Shown piece by piece: positions 1 to 8,027 of a stretch of 64,000 bases of DNA. Position 1 is the first letter of the stretch; every line of letters begins with the position of its first letter. Source of the DNA: Streptomyces celluloflavus (GTDB taxonomy: Bacteria; Actinomycetota; Actinomycetes; Streptomycetales; Streptomycetaceae). The position numbers and the translations under genes were made by a program. The stretch is taken from positions 1 through 64,000 of the forward strand of contig JOEL01000004.1 of NCBI GenBank assembly GCA_000720995.1. The letters run 5' to 3'. The notes below the pieces were generated by a model. That model was not told the DNA's origin. It searched no databases and saw only the letters and a program-made list of their open reading frames with translations.

Positions 1-280
1 CCGGCCTTTCCGACTCTATCAGACCCGGTCCGTTCCGTTTCCGGTTCGAATTCGGTTCCGATTACCCGTCGGAGGGGTTTCGCCTTTCGGCGTGATCACC
101 ACTTTAGCGGAATTCCCTGACGGCTCATAATCGGGCCGTGGAATCGAATTCCGGCAACGCGAAATCCGACCCGTTAAGGGAAGCGTTCGTAGTGGTTGGT
201 TGTGCCGCCTGTCGGCCTGCGCAGATAGCGCTGCCCGTCTCAAGCGGCTCGGGACACGTTAGGCGGTCTGCCCTGCGGAG
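1..280. other. Left-edge region without a supported gene
   Basis: This stretch lies downstream of the leftward glycosylase gene and reaches the window edge. It is less GC-rich than its surroundings in the first 200 bases. No reading frame here has a recognisable protein or the strong third-position GC bias of real genes in this genome. I see no tRNA, terminator hairpin or repeat that I can support. Confidence 0.4.
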
Positions 281-928
281 TCAAGTGGCTGTTGTGGTGC
301 GGCGGCGTGGGGCATGTCGGCGGTAGGGGCTGACTGTGGGGTCACCGTCGATCCAGTAGCGCCAGGGGTGGTCGGCCCCGTCGCCGCCCACGCCCGTGCG
401 CGGGCCGCTGCGTACCTGGCCAGGGGTTGCCGGGCGGCCGTGCAGGACGGAGAGAGGGGCGTCGCCGCCGGCACACAGGTCGGTGCCGTCCAGGGTGCGG
501 TCGATGTCGAGGGCCGTGGCCAGGCGGGCCGGGCCCTTGGCCAGTTCGTGGGTGCTGCGGGCCTTGGGGCGGCGCGCGGCGGCCAGCTCCGTACCGGTGA
601 GGATCTCCCCGCCGCGAAGCAGGACACCGCTCGCATGGCCCTTGGGGCCGCAGACGAGGTTGAGGCTGAACCACATGCCGTAGATGAAGTAGACGTACGC
701 GTGACCGGGCGGGCCGTACATGGAGGCGTTGCGCGCGGTGCGGCCTCGGTAGGCGTGAGAACCGGGGTCCCGCTCGCCGTCGTATGCCTCGACCTCCGTC
801 AAACGGAGTGCGATCCGGCCCTCGGGGGTGTGGCGCATGAGCGTGCGGCCGAGGAGGTCGGGCGCTACCTCCAGTACGGGGCGGTCGAAGAAGTCTCGGC
901 TGAGCGGCAGGTCGGGGGCGTCGGTCAT
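281..928 (-). CDS. DNA-3-methyladenine glycosylase (AAG/MPG family)
   Basis: The 215-residue product belongs to the AAG/MPG family of monofunctional base-excision DNA glycosylases, which remove alkylated purines such as 3-methyladenine in the cytoplasm. The N-terminal [19 protein letters not shown], the acidic [17 protein letters not shown] segment (which in the family holds the catalytic Glu), the [20 protein letters not shown] stretch and the LNLVCGP motif are family hallmarks. Length is normal. The ATG at 928 begins directly before the conserved N-terminus. The Arg/Thr-rich tail after about residue 200 is not part of the family core. It is a single gene, with a 754-base gap upstream and no visible partner. 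Confidence 0.93.
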   Translation of the reverse strand: MTDAPDLPLSRDFFDRPVLEVAPDLLGRTLMRHTPEGRIALRLTEVEAYDGERDPGSHAYRGRTARNASMYGPPGHAYVYFIYGMWFSLNLVCGPKGHASGVLLRGGEILTGTELAAARRPKARSTHELAKGPARLATALDIDRTLDGTDLCAGGDAPLSVLHGRPATPGQVRSGPRTGVGGDGADHPWRYWIDGDPTVSPYRRHAPRRRTTTAT

Positions 929-1682
929 GCCGTCCGAGCGTAGTGCAGCGGGCGGAGGCTGCGGCGGCTCCGGCCCAGGCCGGAAGTGGCAGCGCGGGGG
1001 GGGTGACGGAGACGGACGCGGGGTTTGCCGGGGTGCGGCTGTGCGGGGCCGTCACGGTGTGGGCTGCCGCCGTGCACATCGTGTGGTGCGGTCCGGAGAT
1101 TCGGCGGGTTCCATGGGAGATATCCCGTCACGGCATTCCTCGGGCGGCGGCCGTACGGGATGGGAGGCCGGGTGAGTCCCGAGGGGACGGCAGGGCCAGC
1201 GGCCGCCCGTGCGGTGGAGTCGGTGGCCTCGTCCCGGTGCGGGCTGCCGATCCGCTTCCGGCCAACAGGTGTCTCCGGATGCTCTCGGCCAGCTCGTGCT
1301 CCAGGGTTCCGTGGCCCGGACCTGTAGGGGCATATCCGTCGGGCATGACAGCGGCTGCCCCTCTATCGGGAGAGCGGGTTCTTCGCGCCGCAGCGATACC
1401 GGGGGCAGGGCCAGATCGAGATGGCGTTGGTCGCCGGCGACCGCGGGAAACGTGGGATGCACGCGGGATGCATGGTGGTGTCGGCGAGGGGCAGGGGGCT
1501 GGGCTGTTCCGCAAGGGGACCGGTCCCCTACTACCGGTTGTTCGCGGTGGTCCGGCCGGACGGCTGCGGAGGGGGCGGACCGGGCCGGTTGTCGCAACCC
1601 GTGGCCGGTGGCGGGCGGCGGTCGCCGGAACTGGCTCTAATCTGGCCGGACAGGTGTCAGCAAGCGACCAGGAGGTGTCGAG
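929..1682. other. 754-base region with no supported gene
   Basis: Open frames exist on both strands, as expected in such GC-rich DNA, but none gives a protein I recognise or a consistent codon bias. A perfect 14-base palindrome (ggggaccggtcccc) sits at 1515-1528. The last bases hold the ribosome-binding site of the next gene. The region could be a decayed gene or a long regulatory stretch. Confidence 0.4.
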
Positions 1683-2222
1683 GTGTCCGAGCTGAAGCGG
1701 CGGCCGCTCCCGCACGATTTCCACCCGCAGGTACCGGCGTTCACGGTGCTCAGCGACGAGGTGGAGCCCGGCGGGACGCTGCGGCCGGAGCAGGTTTACG
1801 CCGCGGGGAACCGTTCACCGCAGCTGCGGTGGGACGGTGCTCCGGCGGGGACGAAGAGCTACGCCGTCACCTGCTACGACCCGGACGCGCCGACGGGCAG
1901 CGGCTTTTGGCACTGGTCGCTGTTCGACATTCCGGCGACGGTGACGGAGCTGCCGGCCGGCGCCGGTTCCGGCGAGATGAAGGGGCTGCCCGAGGGCACC
2001 GTCCATGTCCGGAACGACTACGGGACGCGGGACTTCGGGGGTGCGGCGCCGCCGCCCGGGGACGGTCCGCACCGGTATGTGTTCACGGTGTACGCGGTGG
2101 ACCAGGAGAAGCTCGGCCCCGACGCCGATGCCTCGCCCGCGGTGGTGGGCTTCAATCTGCGGTTCCATACGCTCGGCCGGGCCCAGCTGGTCGCCGAGTT
2201 CGAGGCGCCCGCGGAGGGCTGA
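1683..2222 (+). CDS. YbhB/YbcL-type PEBP (Raf kinase inhibitor-like) protein
   Basis: The 179-residue cytoplasmic protein belongs to the phosphatidylethanolamine-binding protein superfamily, bacterial YbhB/YbcL branch, whose substrates are generally unknown. The family signature is visible: TKSYAVTCYDPDAPTGSGFW followed by HWSLFDIP (ligand pocket Asp, Pro and His residues), and later GPHRYVFTVYAVD. Length is normal for the family. GTG at 1683 is chosen because a GGAGG at 1671-1675 lies seven bases upstream and the N-terminus matches the family start. It appears monocistronic, and the MITE-like repeat begins six bases after its stop codon. Confidence 0.92.
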   Translation: MSELKRRPLPHDFHPQVPAFTVLSDEVEPGGTLRPEQVYAAGNRSPQLRWDGAPAGTKSYAVTCYDPDAPTGSGFWHWSLFDIPATVTELPAGAGSGEMKGLPEGTVHVRNDYGTRDFGGAAPPPGDGPHRYVFTVYAVDQEKLGPDADASPAVVGFNLRFHTLGRAQLVAEFEAPAEG

Positions 2223-2228
2223 GCGCCC

Positions 2229-2424
2229 TTAGGGGGCTTCTGGCGGATCTCCGCGGCGGAAGGAGCGGTGCCTGGTGCGTGCGATCACAAGGCGCCGGGA
2301 TGTCTTCATAGCGGAGCTATGGGGGGCATTTCGGCAACGCCGCGTGGGGGTACCTCCCGGCGGCAGCCGGGCGAGGGCGTGCCAGGCGCCGCGACGCCGC
2401 GGAGATCCGCCAGGAGCCCCTTAA
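2229..2424. repeat. MITE-like palindromic element, copy 1 (30-bp terminal inverted repeats)
   Basis: The 196-base element has near-perfect 30-base inverted ends: 2229-2258 (TTAGGGGGCTTCTGGCGG then ATCTCCGCGGCG) and 2395-2424, differing at only two positions. A diverged second copy is at 38747-38935. The interior shares long identical blocks with copy 2, for example ggcgccgggatgtcttcat and ttcggcaacgccgcgtgggg. An inner hairpin (cctcccggcggcagccgggcgagg, split over about 2353-2376) resembles a short palindrome inside cobQ at 59062-59099. There is no credible coding sequence, so it is a non-autonomous element. It sits directly behind the PEBP gene stop. Confidence 0.8.
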
Positions 2425-2802
2425 TCCCGTTGCGCCCCGGCGCTCCCCGCACGCAGAGTGGTACCTGGCTGACGGCACGGAAACGGTCGTCGGGCAGCTG
2501 GTACCGCAGTGGCGGGGGCGGCGGGGCGCAGGTGTGTCGTCCCGCCGTTCGCCGGAGTCCGTACATGTGTCGGGCATCCGCGTCGGCTGCCGTTCGCTCC
2601 GGATCCCATAGGTACACGGGGGTGGGATCCGGAGCGCCTGCCGGCCCCGCGCCCGGATGCTGCGCGCGAACCTCCCGTTCACTTTCTGATCCTGCGTCAT
2701 TTCCCTTGTGGCATACGGAAATTGCGTTGTCCGGGGAATCCGTTCCGCTGCACAGTGGAGCCACTTCGCCGCAGGGCGAACGGGGTCCGGGAGGTGGACG
2801 TG
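2425..2802. other. Intergenic region with a long hairpin
   Basis: This region separates the repeat from the HNH gene and has no supported gene. It contains a perfect 14-bp hairpin at 2595-2636 (listed separately). The last 110 bases (from about 2697) are relatively AT-rich and presumably hold the HNH promoter, but I cannot define it. The ribosome-binding site GGGAGG is at 2789-2794. Confidence 0.4.
2595..2636. terminator. Perfect 14-bp inverted repeat, possible terminator or operator
   Basis: Arms cgctccggatccca (2595-2608) and tgggatccggagcg (2623-2636) pair perfectly around a 14-base loop. There is no T-run, which is usual in Streptomyces. It lies between two rightward genes, 370 bases after the PEBP stop and 170 bases before the HNH start, so it may terminate read-through from the PEBP gene or be a regulator site. 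Confidence 0.45.
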
Positions 2803-3306
2803 ATGCGGGAAACGCTGGTGCTCAATGCGAGCTTCGAGCCGCTGTCGACGGTGTCGCTGCGGCGTGCGGTGGTGCTGGTGATGCAGGACAAGGCCGTGGT
2901 GGAGCATGCGCACCCGGGGCTGCGTATGCGTGCCGCCGCGGTGGAGGTGCCGGTGCCACGGGTGATCAGGCTCAGCAGGTACGTGCGGGTGCCGTTCCGA
3001 AGACGGGCGCCGTGGTCGCGGCGGGGGGTGCTGGTGCGGGACCAGCACCGGTGCGCGTACTGCGGCCGGCGGGCGACGACCGTGGACCATGTCGTACCGC
3101 GGTCGCGCGGCGGTGGGGACAACTGGCTGAATACCGTCGCCTGCTGCGCCGAGGACAATCACCGCAAGGCGGACCGTACGCCCGAACAGGCGGGGATGCG
3201 GCTGCTGCGGCGGCCGTTCGAGCCGACGCCGGCGGACGCGATGCTGTCGGCGCTCGGGGCCTCCGTGCGGGAGGAGCTGCCGGACTGGCTGGCGCTGCCG
3301 GCCTAA
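2803..3306 (+). CDS. HNH endonuclease family protein
   Basis: The 167-residue product has the HNH core typical of the small actinobacterial HNH proteins. CAYC at residues 84-87 and a second Cys pair at 114-115 suit a structural zinc site. VDHVVPRSRGGGDNWLN (about 94-110) supplies the catalytic Asp-His and Asn, and H120 follows. The N-terminal VLNASFEPLSTVSLRRAVVLVMQDKA is also conserved in this group. ATG 2803 is eight bases after GGGAGG; GTG at 2800 in the same frame is an alternative. Its biological substrate is not known. It is monocistronic, with no methylase partner, which argues against a restriction system. Confidence 0.9.
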   Translation: MRETLVLNASFEPLSTVSLRRAVVLVMQDKAVVEHAHPGLRMRAAAVEVPVPRVIRLSRYVRVPFRRRAPWSRRGVLVRDQHRCAYCGRRATTVDHVVPRSRGGGDNWLNTVACCAEDNHRKADRTPEQAGMRLLRRPFEPTPADAMLSALGASVREELPDWLALPA

Positions 3307-3610
3307 GGGCATCGCGAACATCTCGCCTGCCTTGCCTCGCCCCTCCACTCTCCTCATTTCTCTTCATGCGATGAGGAGTTGGACGATGGCGGCCAGGCCG
3401 GCGGCAGTGATGTCCGTGCGCAGGGCGGTGGGCGCAGGCTCCGGCGATCGCGGTACGGGGACGGTGATCTGGGTGCCGGATCCGGCGATGGTGTCGGTCG
3501 TGCCGACACCGAGCCACGAGGGCAGCGGCTGCGTGCCGGATGCGCACGCAGAACCCCCTGGTGCCTGATCGGTGCGGTGGGCTCCGATCAGGCACCAGGG
3601 GGCGCGGGTG
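3307..3610. other. Gap with a possible coding remnant
   Basis: No complete gene is supported. On the minus strand the frame ending at the stop at 3364-3366 has high third-position GC (about 85 percent by hand over some 53 codons). It would read SWLGVGTTDTIAGSGTQITV and so on, ending LAAIVQLLIA, but it has no nearby start and runs back through the terminator hairpin. It may be the 3' remnant of a lost gene. The terminator at 3554-3602 belongs to the SPFH operon. Confidence 0.3.
3554..3602. terminator. Perfect 19-bp hairpin after the SPFH operon
   Basis: Arms at 3554-3572 and 3584-3602 (ccccctggtgcctgatcgg and its exact complement) enclose an 11-base loop. It begins nine bases past the stop of the leftward SPFH gene, which is the expected place for an intrinsic terminator; it may also stop transcription from the rightward HNH gene. 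Confidence 0.8.
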
Positions 3611-4546
3611 TCAGTCGATCGGGGGTGCCTGGCGGTTCGGCGCGGTGGGCTTGGTGAAGCCGCCGCCGCCCGCCGGGTTGAAGTTGCCGAGGGCGCCGCC
3701 GAGGCCCTTGAGGGCGTCGCCGATCTCGCTGGGCACGATCCAGAGCTTGTTGGCGTCGCCTTCGGCGATCTTCGGGAGCATCTGGAGGTACTGGTAGGAG
3801 AGCAGCTTCTGGTCCGGGTCGCCGGCGTGGATGGATTCGAAGACCACCCGGATCGCCTGCGCCTCGCCCTCGGCGCGCAGCGCGGCGGCCTTGGCGTCAC
3901 CTTCGGCGCGCAGGATCGAGGACTGCTTCTCACCCTCGGCGGTGAGGATCTGGGACTGCCGGACACCTTCGGCCTGGAGGATGGCGGCACGCTTGTCACG
4001 GTCGGCGCGCATCTGCTTCTCCATCGAGTCCTGGATGGAGGTCGGCGGCTCGATGGCCTTGAGCTCGACGCGGTTGACGCGGATGCCCCACTTGCCGGTG
4101 GCCTCGTCGAGAACGCCGCGCAGTGCCGCGTTGATCTCCTCACGGGAGGTCAGGGTCCGTTCGAGGTCCATACCGCCGATGATGTTGCGCAGGGTCGTGA
4201 CGGTCAGCTGCTCGATGGCCTGGATGTAGCTGGCGACTTCGTACGTCGCGGCGCGGGCGTCCGTCACCTGGTAATAGATGACCGTGTCGATGTTGACGAC
4301 GAGGTTGTCCTGGGTGATCACCGGCTGCGGCGGGAACGGCACGACCTGTTCGCGGAGGTCGATGCGGTTGCGGATGGTGTCGATGAACGGGACGACGATG
4401 TTCAGGCCGGCGTTCAGGGTGCGGGTGTAGCGGCCGAAGCGCTCCACGATGGCGGCGCTGGCCTGCGGGATGACCTGGATCGTCTTGATGAGTGCGATGA
4501 ACACGAGCACCACCAGGATGATCAGGACGATGATGACCGGTTCCAA
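3611..4546 (-). CDS. SPFH/Band 7 (stomatin/QmcA-like) membrane protein
   Basis: The 311-residue product has an N-terminal membrane anchor (residues 2-20, IIVLIILVVLVFIALI) followed by a complete SPFH domain: QASAAIVERFGRYTRTLNAG, PFIDTIRNRIDLREQV, INAALRGVLDEATGKWGIRV. A helical region rich in Ala, Glu and Gln (about 185-240) follows, where stomatins oligomerise. Such proteins form ring-like membrane microdomain scaffolds. The gene is last in a leftward operon of ABC ATPase, NfeD and SPFH. NfeD-SPFH pairing is the classic genomic association and supports a joint membrane-organisation role. The tail is Gly/Pro-rich. A strong terminator follows the stop. Confidence 0.94.
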   Translation of the reverse strand: MEPVIIVLIILVVLVFIALIKTIQVIPQASAAIVERFGRYTRTLNAGLNIVVPFIDTIRNRIDLREQVVPFPPQPVITQDNLVVNIDTVIYYQVTDARAATYEVASYIQAIEQLTVTTLRNIIGGMDLERTLTSREEINAALRGVLDEATGKWGIRVNRVELKAIEPPTSIQDSMEKQMRADRDKRAAILQAEGVRQSQILTAEGEKQSSILRAEGDAKAAALRAEGEAQAIRVVFESIHAGDPDQKLLSYQYLQMLPKIAEGDANKLWIVPSEIGDALKGLGGALGNFNPAGGGGFTKPTAPNRQAPPID

Positions 4547-4667
4547 AGCGGCTCCCGTGCCTTTCGATGCTGGTCCGTGCCGGCCGGTGACCGGCTTGGC
4601 GGTTGATCAGTCTTTCAGAATCGTGGCGTGTTGCGCAGGGGGTTCGGGTCAGATGCCGGTGGTCGCG

Positions 4668-5090
4668 TCAGATGACGACGGCGGTGGCACCTTCGATCTC
4701 GACGACATCGACCTGTCGGCCGGGTTCGTAGACCTGATCGGTGTCCAGGGCGCGGGCGGACCAGACCTCGCCGGCGAGTTTGATACGGCCGCCGTCCGCG
4801 TCGACCCGCTCCAGGACCGTGGCGCTCCTGCCCCGGAGTGCGTCGATGCCGGAGGCCAGCCGCGGGCTCTGGTGGCGGTGGCGGTTGGCGATGGGGCGGA
4901 CGACCGCGATCAGCGCGACCGAGACGGCGGCGAACACGATGAACTGCAGGATCGCGCCGCCGCCGAGACCCGCGGTGACGGCACCGGCGACGGCGCCGAC
5001 CGCGAGCATCCCGAATTCGGGCAGCGCGGTCACGACGAGCGGAATGCCCAGTCCTACGGCGGCGATCAGCCACCACACCCATGGATCCAC
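4668..5090 (-). CDS. NfeD family membrane protein
   Basis: The 140-residue protein starts with VDPWVWWLIAAVGLGIPLVV and has three hydrophobic segments (about 5-25, 30-48, 52-70). A C-terminal OB-fold-like domain of the NfeD type follows (LASGIDALRGRSATVLERVD, GRIKLAGEVWSARALD, YEPGRQVDVVEIEGATAVVI). It corresponds to the short NfeD1b class that lacks the serine-protease domain. GTG 5090 is chosen because it opens the first membrane helix; no strong ribosome-binding site is visible. It lies 121 bases upstream of the SPFH gene and 47 downstream of an ABC ATPase gene on the same strand. NfeD proteins are membrane partners of SPFH scaffolds. Confidence 0.9.
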   Translation of the reverse strand: MDPWVWWLIAAVGLGIPLVVTALPEFGMLAVGAVAGAVTAGLGGGAILQFIVFAAVSVALIAVVRPIANRHRHQSPRLASGIDALRGRSATVLERVDADGGRIKLAGEVWSARALDTDQVYEPGRQVDVVEIEGATAVVI

Positions 5091-5137
5091 GGCTTCATGG
5101 TAGATCCGCCGGGCGGCCCGGGACAGGGCGCAATGGG

Positions 5138-5929
<792 letters not shown>

Positions 5930-6036
5930 GAGCGCGTTGTCTCCCATTGCTTCTCGGTCGTCTGTGCGCCGGTAGGCGCATCCCCCTGGCAAACCTACGC
6001 CACTCGATGTCAGTGCCGTTCCCTAGGCTGGGGAGC

Positions 6037-6855
6037 ATGCTCGATGAACCACGATCGGGACTGCTGGCCTCGTGGGGTAATGCCCTTTTGGCCGGACTTG
6101 TCTCACCTGATGAAGCCGCGGACCGGATCGCCGCGGACGATGCGGTGCACCGCGTGGCGGGCCTGCCCGGGGAGGCGTCGCCGGTCGGGCTGACGCTGGC
6201 GCTGGGGCGGCTGCGGATGCTGGGGGCGACCGGCCTGCGGGTGGCGCTGCCGGCGCCCGGCCACCCGCTGGGGCTGAGCGGCCCGCCGGAGTTCAACGCG
6301 CGGGCGCTGGAGGCCGAGGAGGCGGTGCTCGCCGTGGGGGCCGGTCTGGGACTGGTTCCGGAGATATACGAGGCCGGGGCGGAGGGCGCCGCCGGGCCTG
6401 ATGTGCATGTGGAGGTGGTCTGGCACTGCCTGCCGGTGCGGGAGGCGCCGCCGGCCGACGTGCCGTCGCTCGGCGAGGCGGAGCGGGAGCTGGCCGAAGC
6501 GCTGCGGGAGGCGACCGAGGTGCTCTCGAAGCTGGATGTGGCCGGGGCCGGTCCGGTCGCGCAGGCGGCGCTGGACGCCTACCGGGCGCGGGCGGAGGCC
6601 AGCCGGCAGGTGCTGGCCCCGGGCTATCCGCCGCGTGCGGTGCGGGTGCTGGAGCTGGCGCAGCGGGTAGGGGCGCTGATCGGCATCGCGCAGCGGGTCG
6701 GCGGGGACGGCCGGGAGCACGGTGGGGCGGTGAGCGCGTCGGAGATCACGGCCCGCGCCGAGGCGCTGCGGCCGGTGGAGCGGACGGCCCGGCGGGCGCA
6801 GGTGGCGGCGTACAACTCCGCGGTGGAGGAGCGGGAGCGACGGGGCGGGCGCTGA
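6037..6855 (+). CDS. Conserved hypothetical protein (Streptomyces)
   Basis: The 272-residue product is Ala/Gly/Leu-rich with no membrane segment or recognised domain. Its coding bias is strong, so the gene is real. The N-terminal half (MLDEPRSGLLASWGNALLAG, LGRLRMLGATGLRVALPAPG) looks globular. The C-terminal part (about 145-272) is helical and charged, with several coiled-coil-like stretches (LAEALREATEVLSKLD, ARAEALRPVERTARRAQVAAYN). ATG 6037 is used; an in-frame ATG at 6007 is possible. It diverges from the ABC ATPase gene across about 100 bases. I do not recognise a function. Confidence 0.75.
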   Translation: MLDEPRSGLLASWGNALLAGLVSPDEAADRIAADDAVHRVAGLPGEASPVGLTLALGRLRMLGATGLRVALPAPGHPLGLSGPPEFNARALEAEEAVLAVGAGLGLVPEIYEAGAEGAAGPDVHVEVVWHCLPVREAPPADVPSLGEAERELAEALREATEVLSKLDVAGAGPVAQAALDAYRARAEASRQVLAPGYPPRAVRVLELAQRVGALIGIAQRVGGDGREHGGAVSASEITARAEALRPVERTARRAQVAAYNSAVEERERRGGR

Positions 6856-6876
6856 GGTCCGGCCGCCCATACGGGG

Positions 6877-6909
6877 CCGGCCCCGCAGGCGGGGTGCCTG
6901 CGGGGCCGG
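6877..6909. terminator. Perfect 14-bp hairpin between convergent genes
   Basis: Arms ccggccccgcaggc (6877-6890) and gcctgcggggccgg (6896-6909) with a five-base loop lie between the end of the rightward hypothetical gene and the end of the leftward chaplin gene, so it can serve both. Confidence 0.8.
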
Positions 6910-6939
6910 GTACGCCGTGTCGGGACGGCGGAGCTGCGA

Positions 6940-7185
6940 TCAGAAGTTCGCGCAGTAGTTGCCGAAGGCCGGGTTGAGCAGGCCGATGACGCTGATGGTG
7001 TTGCCGCAGGCGTTCACGGGCACGTGGACCGGGACCTGGACGAGGTTGCCGGAAACGACGCCGGGCGAGTGCTGCGCGATGCCCTGGGCCTGCGGAGCGG
7101 CGTGCGCGGAGGCGACTCCGGCGCCCGCGACGGCGAGACCGCCCGCCACCATCGTGATGGCCGCTACCCGCTTGATGTTCTTCAC
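6940..7185 (-). CDS. Short chaplin (surface amyloid protein)
   Basis: The 81-residue precursor has a Sec signal peptide (MKNIKRVAAITMVAGGLAVAGAGVASAHA, cleavage probably after an Ala near residue 28-30) and one chaplin domain ending PVNACGNTISVIGLLNPAFGNYCANF. Chaplins are secreted, assemble as amyloid at the air-water interface and make aerial hyphae hydrophobic. Two Cys bracket the domain, as in the Cys-containing short chaplins (ChpE-type lacks them). There is no sortase motif, so it is the non-anchored class. GTG 7185 follows GAGGAG nine bases upstream. The gene stands alone with a roughly 190-base upstream region, consistent with developmental control, though I cannot name a sigma site. 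Confidence 0.95.
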   Translation of the reverse strand: MKNIKRVAAITMVAGGLAVAGAGVASAHAAPQAQGIAQHSPGVVSGNLVQVPVHVPVNACGNTISVIGLLNPAFGNYCANF

Positions 7186-7353
7186 TTCTCTTGCTCCTCG
7201 TTGCTGTTGTCGTGGCCAGCCGCCACGACTGCACTGGAGAACGGCCCGCCGCCGGAAGGGGATACGCCAGATGGGCTACGACTACACGACAGTATGAATC
7301 TCGCACCGGAGGGCGGTTTTCTGCTTGCCGGCTGGTGTAGTGCCGACGGCCTT

Positions 7354-7379
7354 GCCGCGCCGCCCGGCGGGCGCGGCGG
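7354..7379. terminator. GC-rich inverted repeat after the response regulator
   Basis: The sequence gccgcgccgcccg followed by gcgggcgcggcgg forms an imperfect hairpin immediately after the leftward response-regulator stop. Pairing is not perfect, so the call is tentative. Confidence 0.4.
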
Positions 7380-8027
7380 TCAGGCCCCGATGCCGTGCCG
7401 GACCGCCCACAGCGCGGCCTGGGTCCGGTCCGCGAGGTCGAGCTTCATGAGGATGTTGGAGACATGCGTCTTGACCGTCTTCTCGGACAGCACCAGCGCT
7501 CGGGCGATCTCGCGGTTGGAGCGCCCGTCGGCGATCAGCGCGAGAACCTCGCGCTCCCGCTCGGTCAGTGACGTACCGCGGCCCTGGCCGCTGCCGCCCT
7601 CGTCCTGGGAGAGCAGCGCGTCGGCGACCTCGGCCTGGAGCAGGACGTGCCCGGCGTGTACGGACCGGATGGCGCCGGCCAGCGCCTCCGGATCGACATC
7701 CTTGTAGACATAGCCCGCCGCGCCCGCGCGCAGCGCCGGGACGACGGTGCGCTGTTCGGTGAAGCTGGTCACGACCAGCACGCGGGCGGGGTTGGCCAGT
7801 TCGCGGAGTTTCCGCAGCGCCTCGATACCGTCCGTACCGGGCATCTTGACGTCCATCAGGACGACGTCCGGGCGCAGCTGCTCGGTGGCAGCGATGCCCT
7901 CGGCGCCGTCGGACGCCTCCCCCACCACCTCGATGTCGTCCTGGATCTCCAGGAACGTCCGCAGCCCGCGGCGTACGACCTGATGGTCGTCGACGAGCAG
8001 TACGCGAATTGCGCCGGTCTCAGCCAC
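7380..8027 (-). CDS. NarL/FixJ-type response regulator
   Basis: The 215-residue regulator has a receiver domain with the acidic pair at D13-D14 (LLVDDHQVVRRGL), the phosphoacceptor D59 in VLMDVKMPG and the switch Thr in VTSF. A C-terminal LuxR-type helix-turn-helix follows (LTEREREVLALIADGRSNRE through SEKTVKTHVSNILMKL). It should bind DNA when phosphorylated by the overlapping histidine kinase. GTG 8027 lies eight bases after GGAGGT and overlaps the kinase stop by eight bases, indicating translational coupling. Targets are unknown; the pair's neighbours (chaplin, nitroreductase) do not identify the signal. Confidence 0.95.
   Translation of the reverse strand: MAETGAIRVLLVDDHQVVRRGLRTFLEIQDDIEVVGEASDGAEGIAATEQLRPDVVLMDVKMPGTDGIEALRKLRELANPARVLVVTSFTEQRTVVPALRAGAAGYVYKDVDPEALAGAIRSVHAGHVLLQAEVADALLSQDEGGSGQGRGTSLTEREREVLALIADGRSNREIARALVLSEKTVKTHVSNILMKLDLADRTQAALWAVRHGIGA

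Noticed and set aside
1-70. GGTTCGAAT resembling a tRNA T-loop
   Set aside because: No matching acceptor, D and anticodon arms can be built around it; it is a chance match in a short palindrome.
2803-3306. Restriction enzyme of a restriction-modification system
   Set aside because: There is no methyltransferase or specificity gene nearby, and small HNH proteins of this kind are usually stand-alone.
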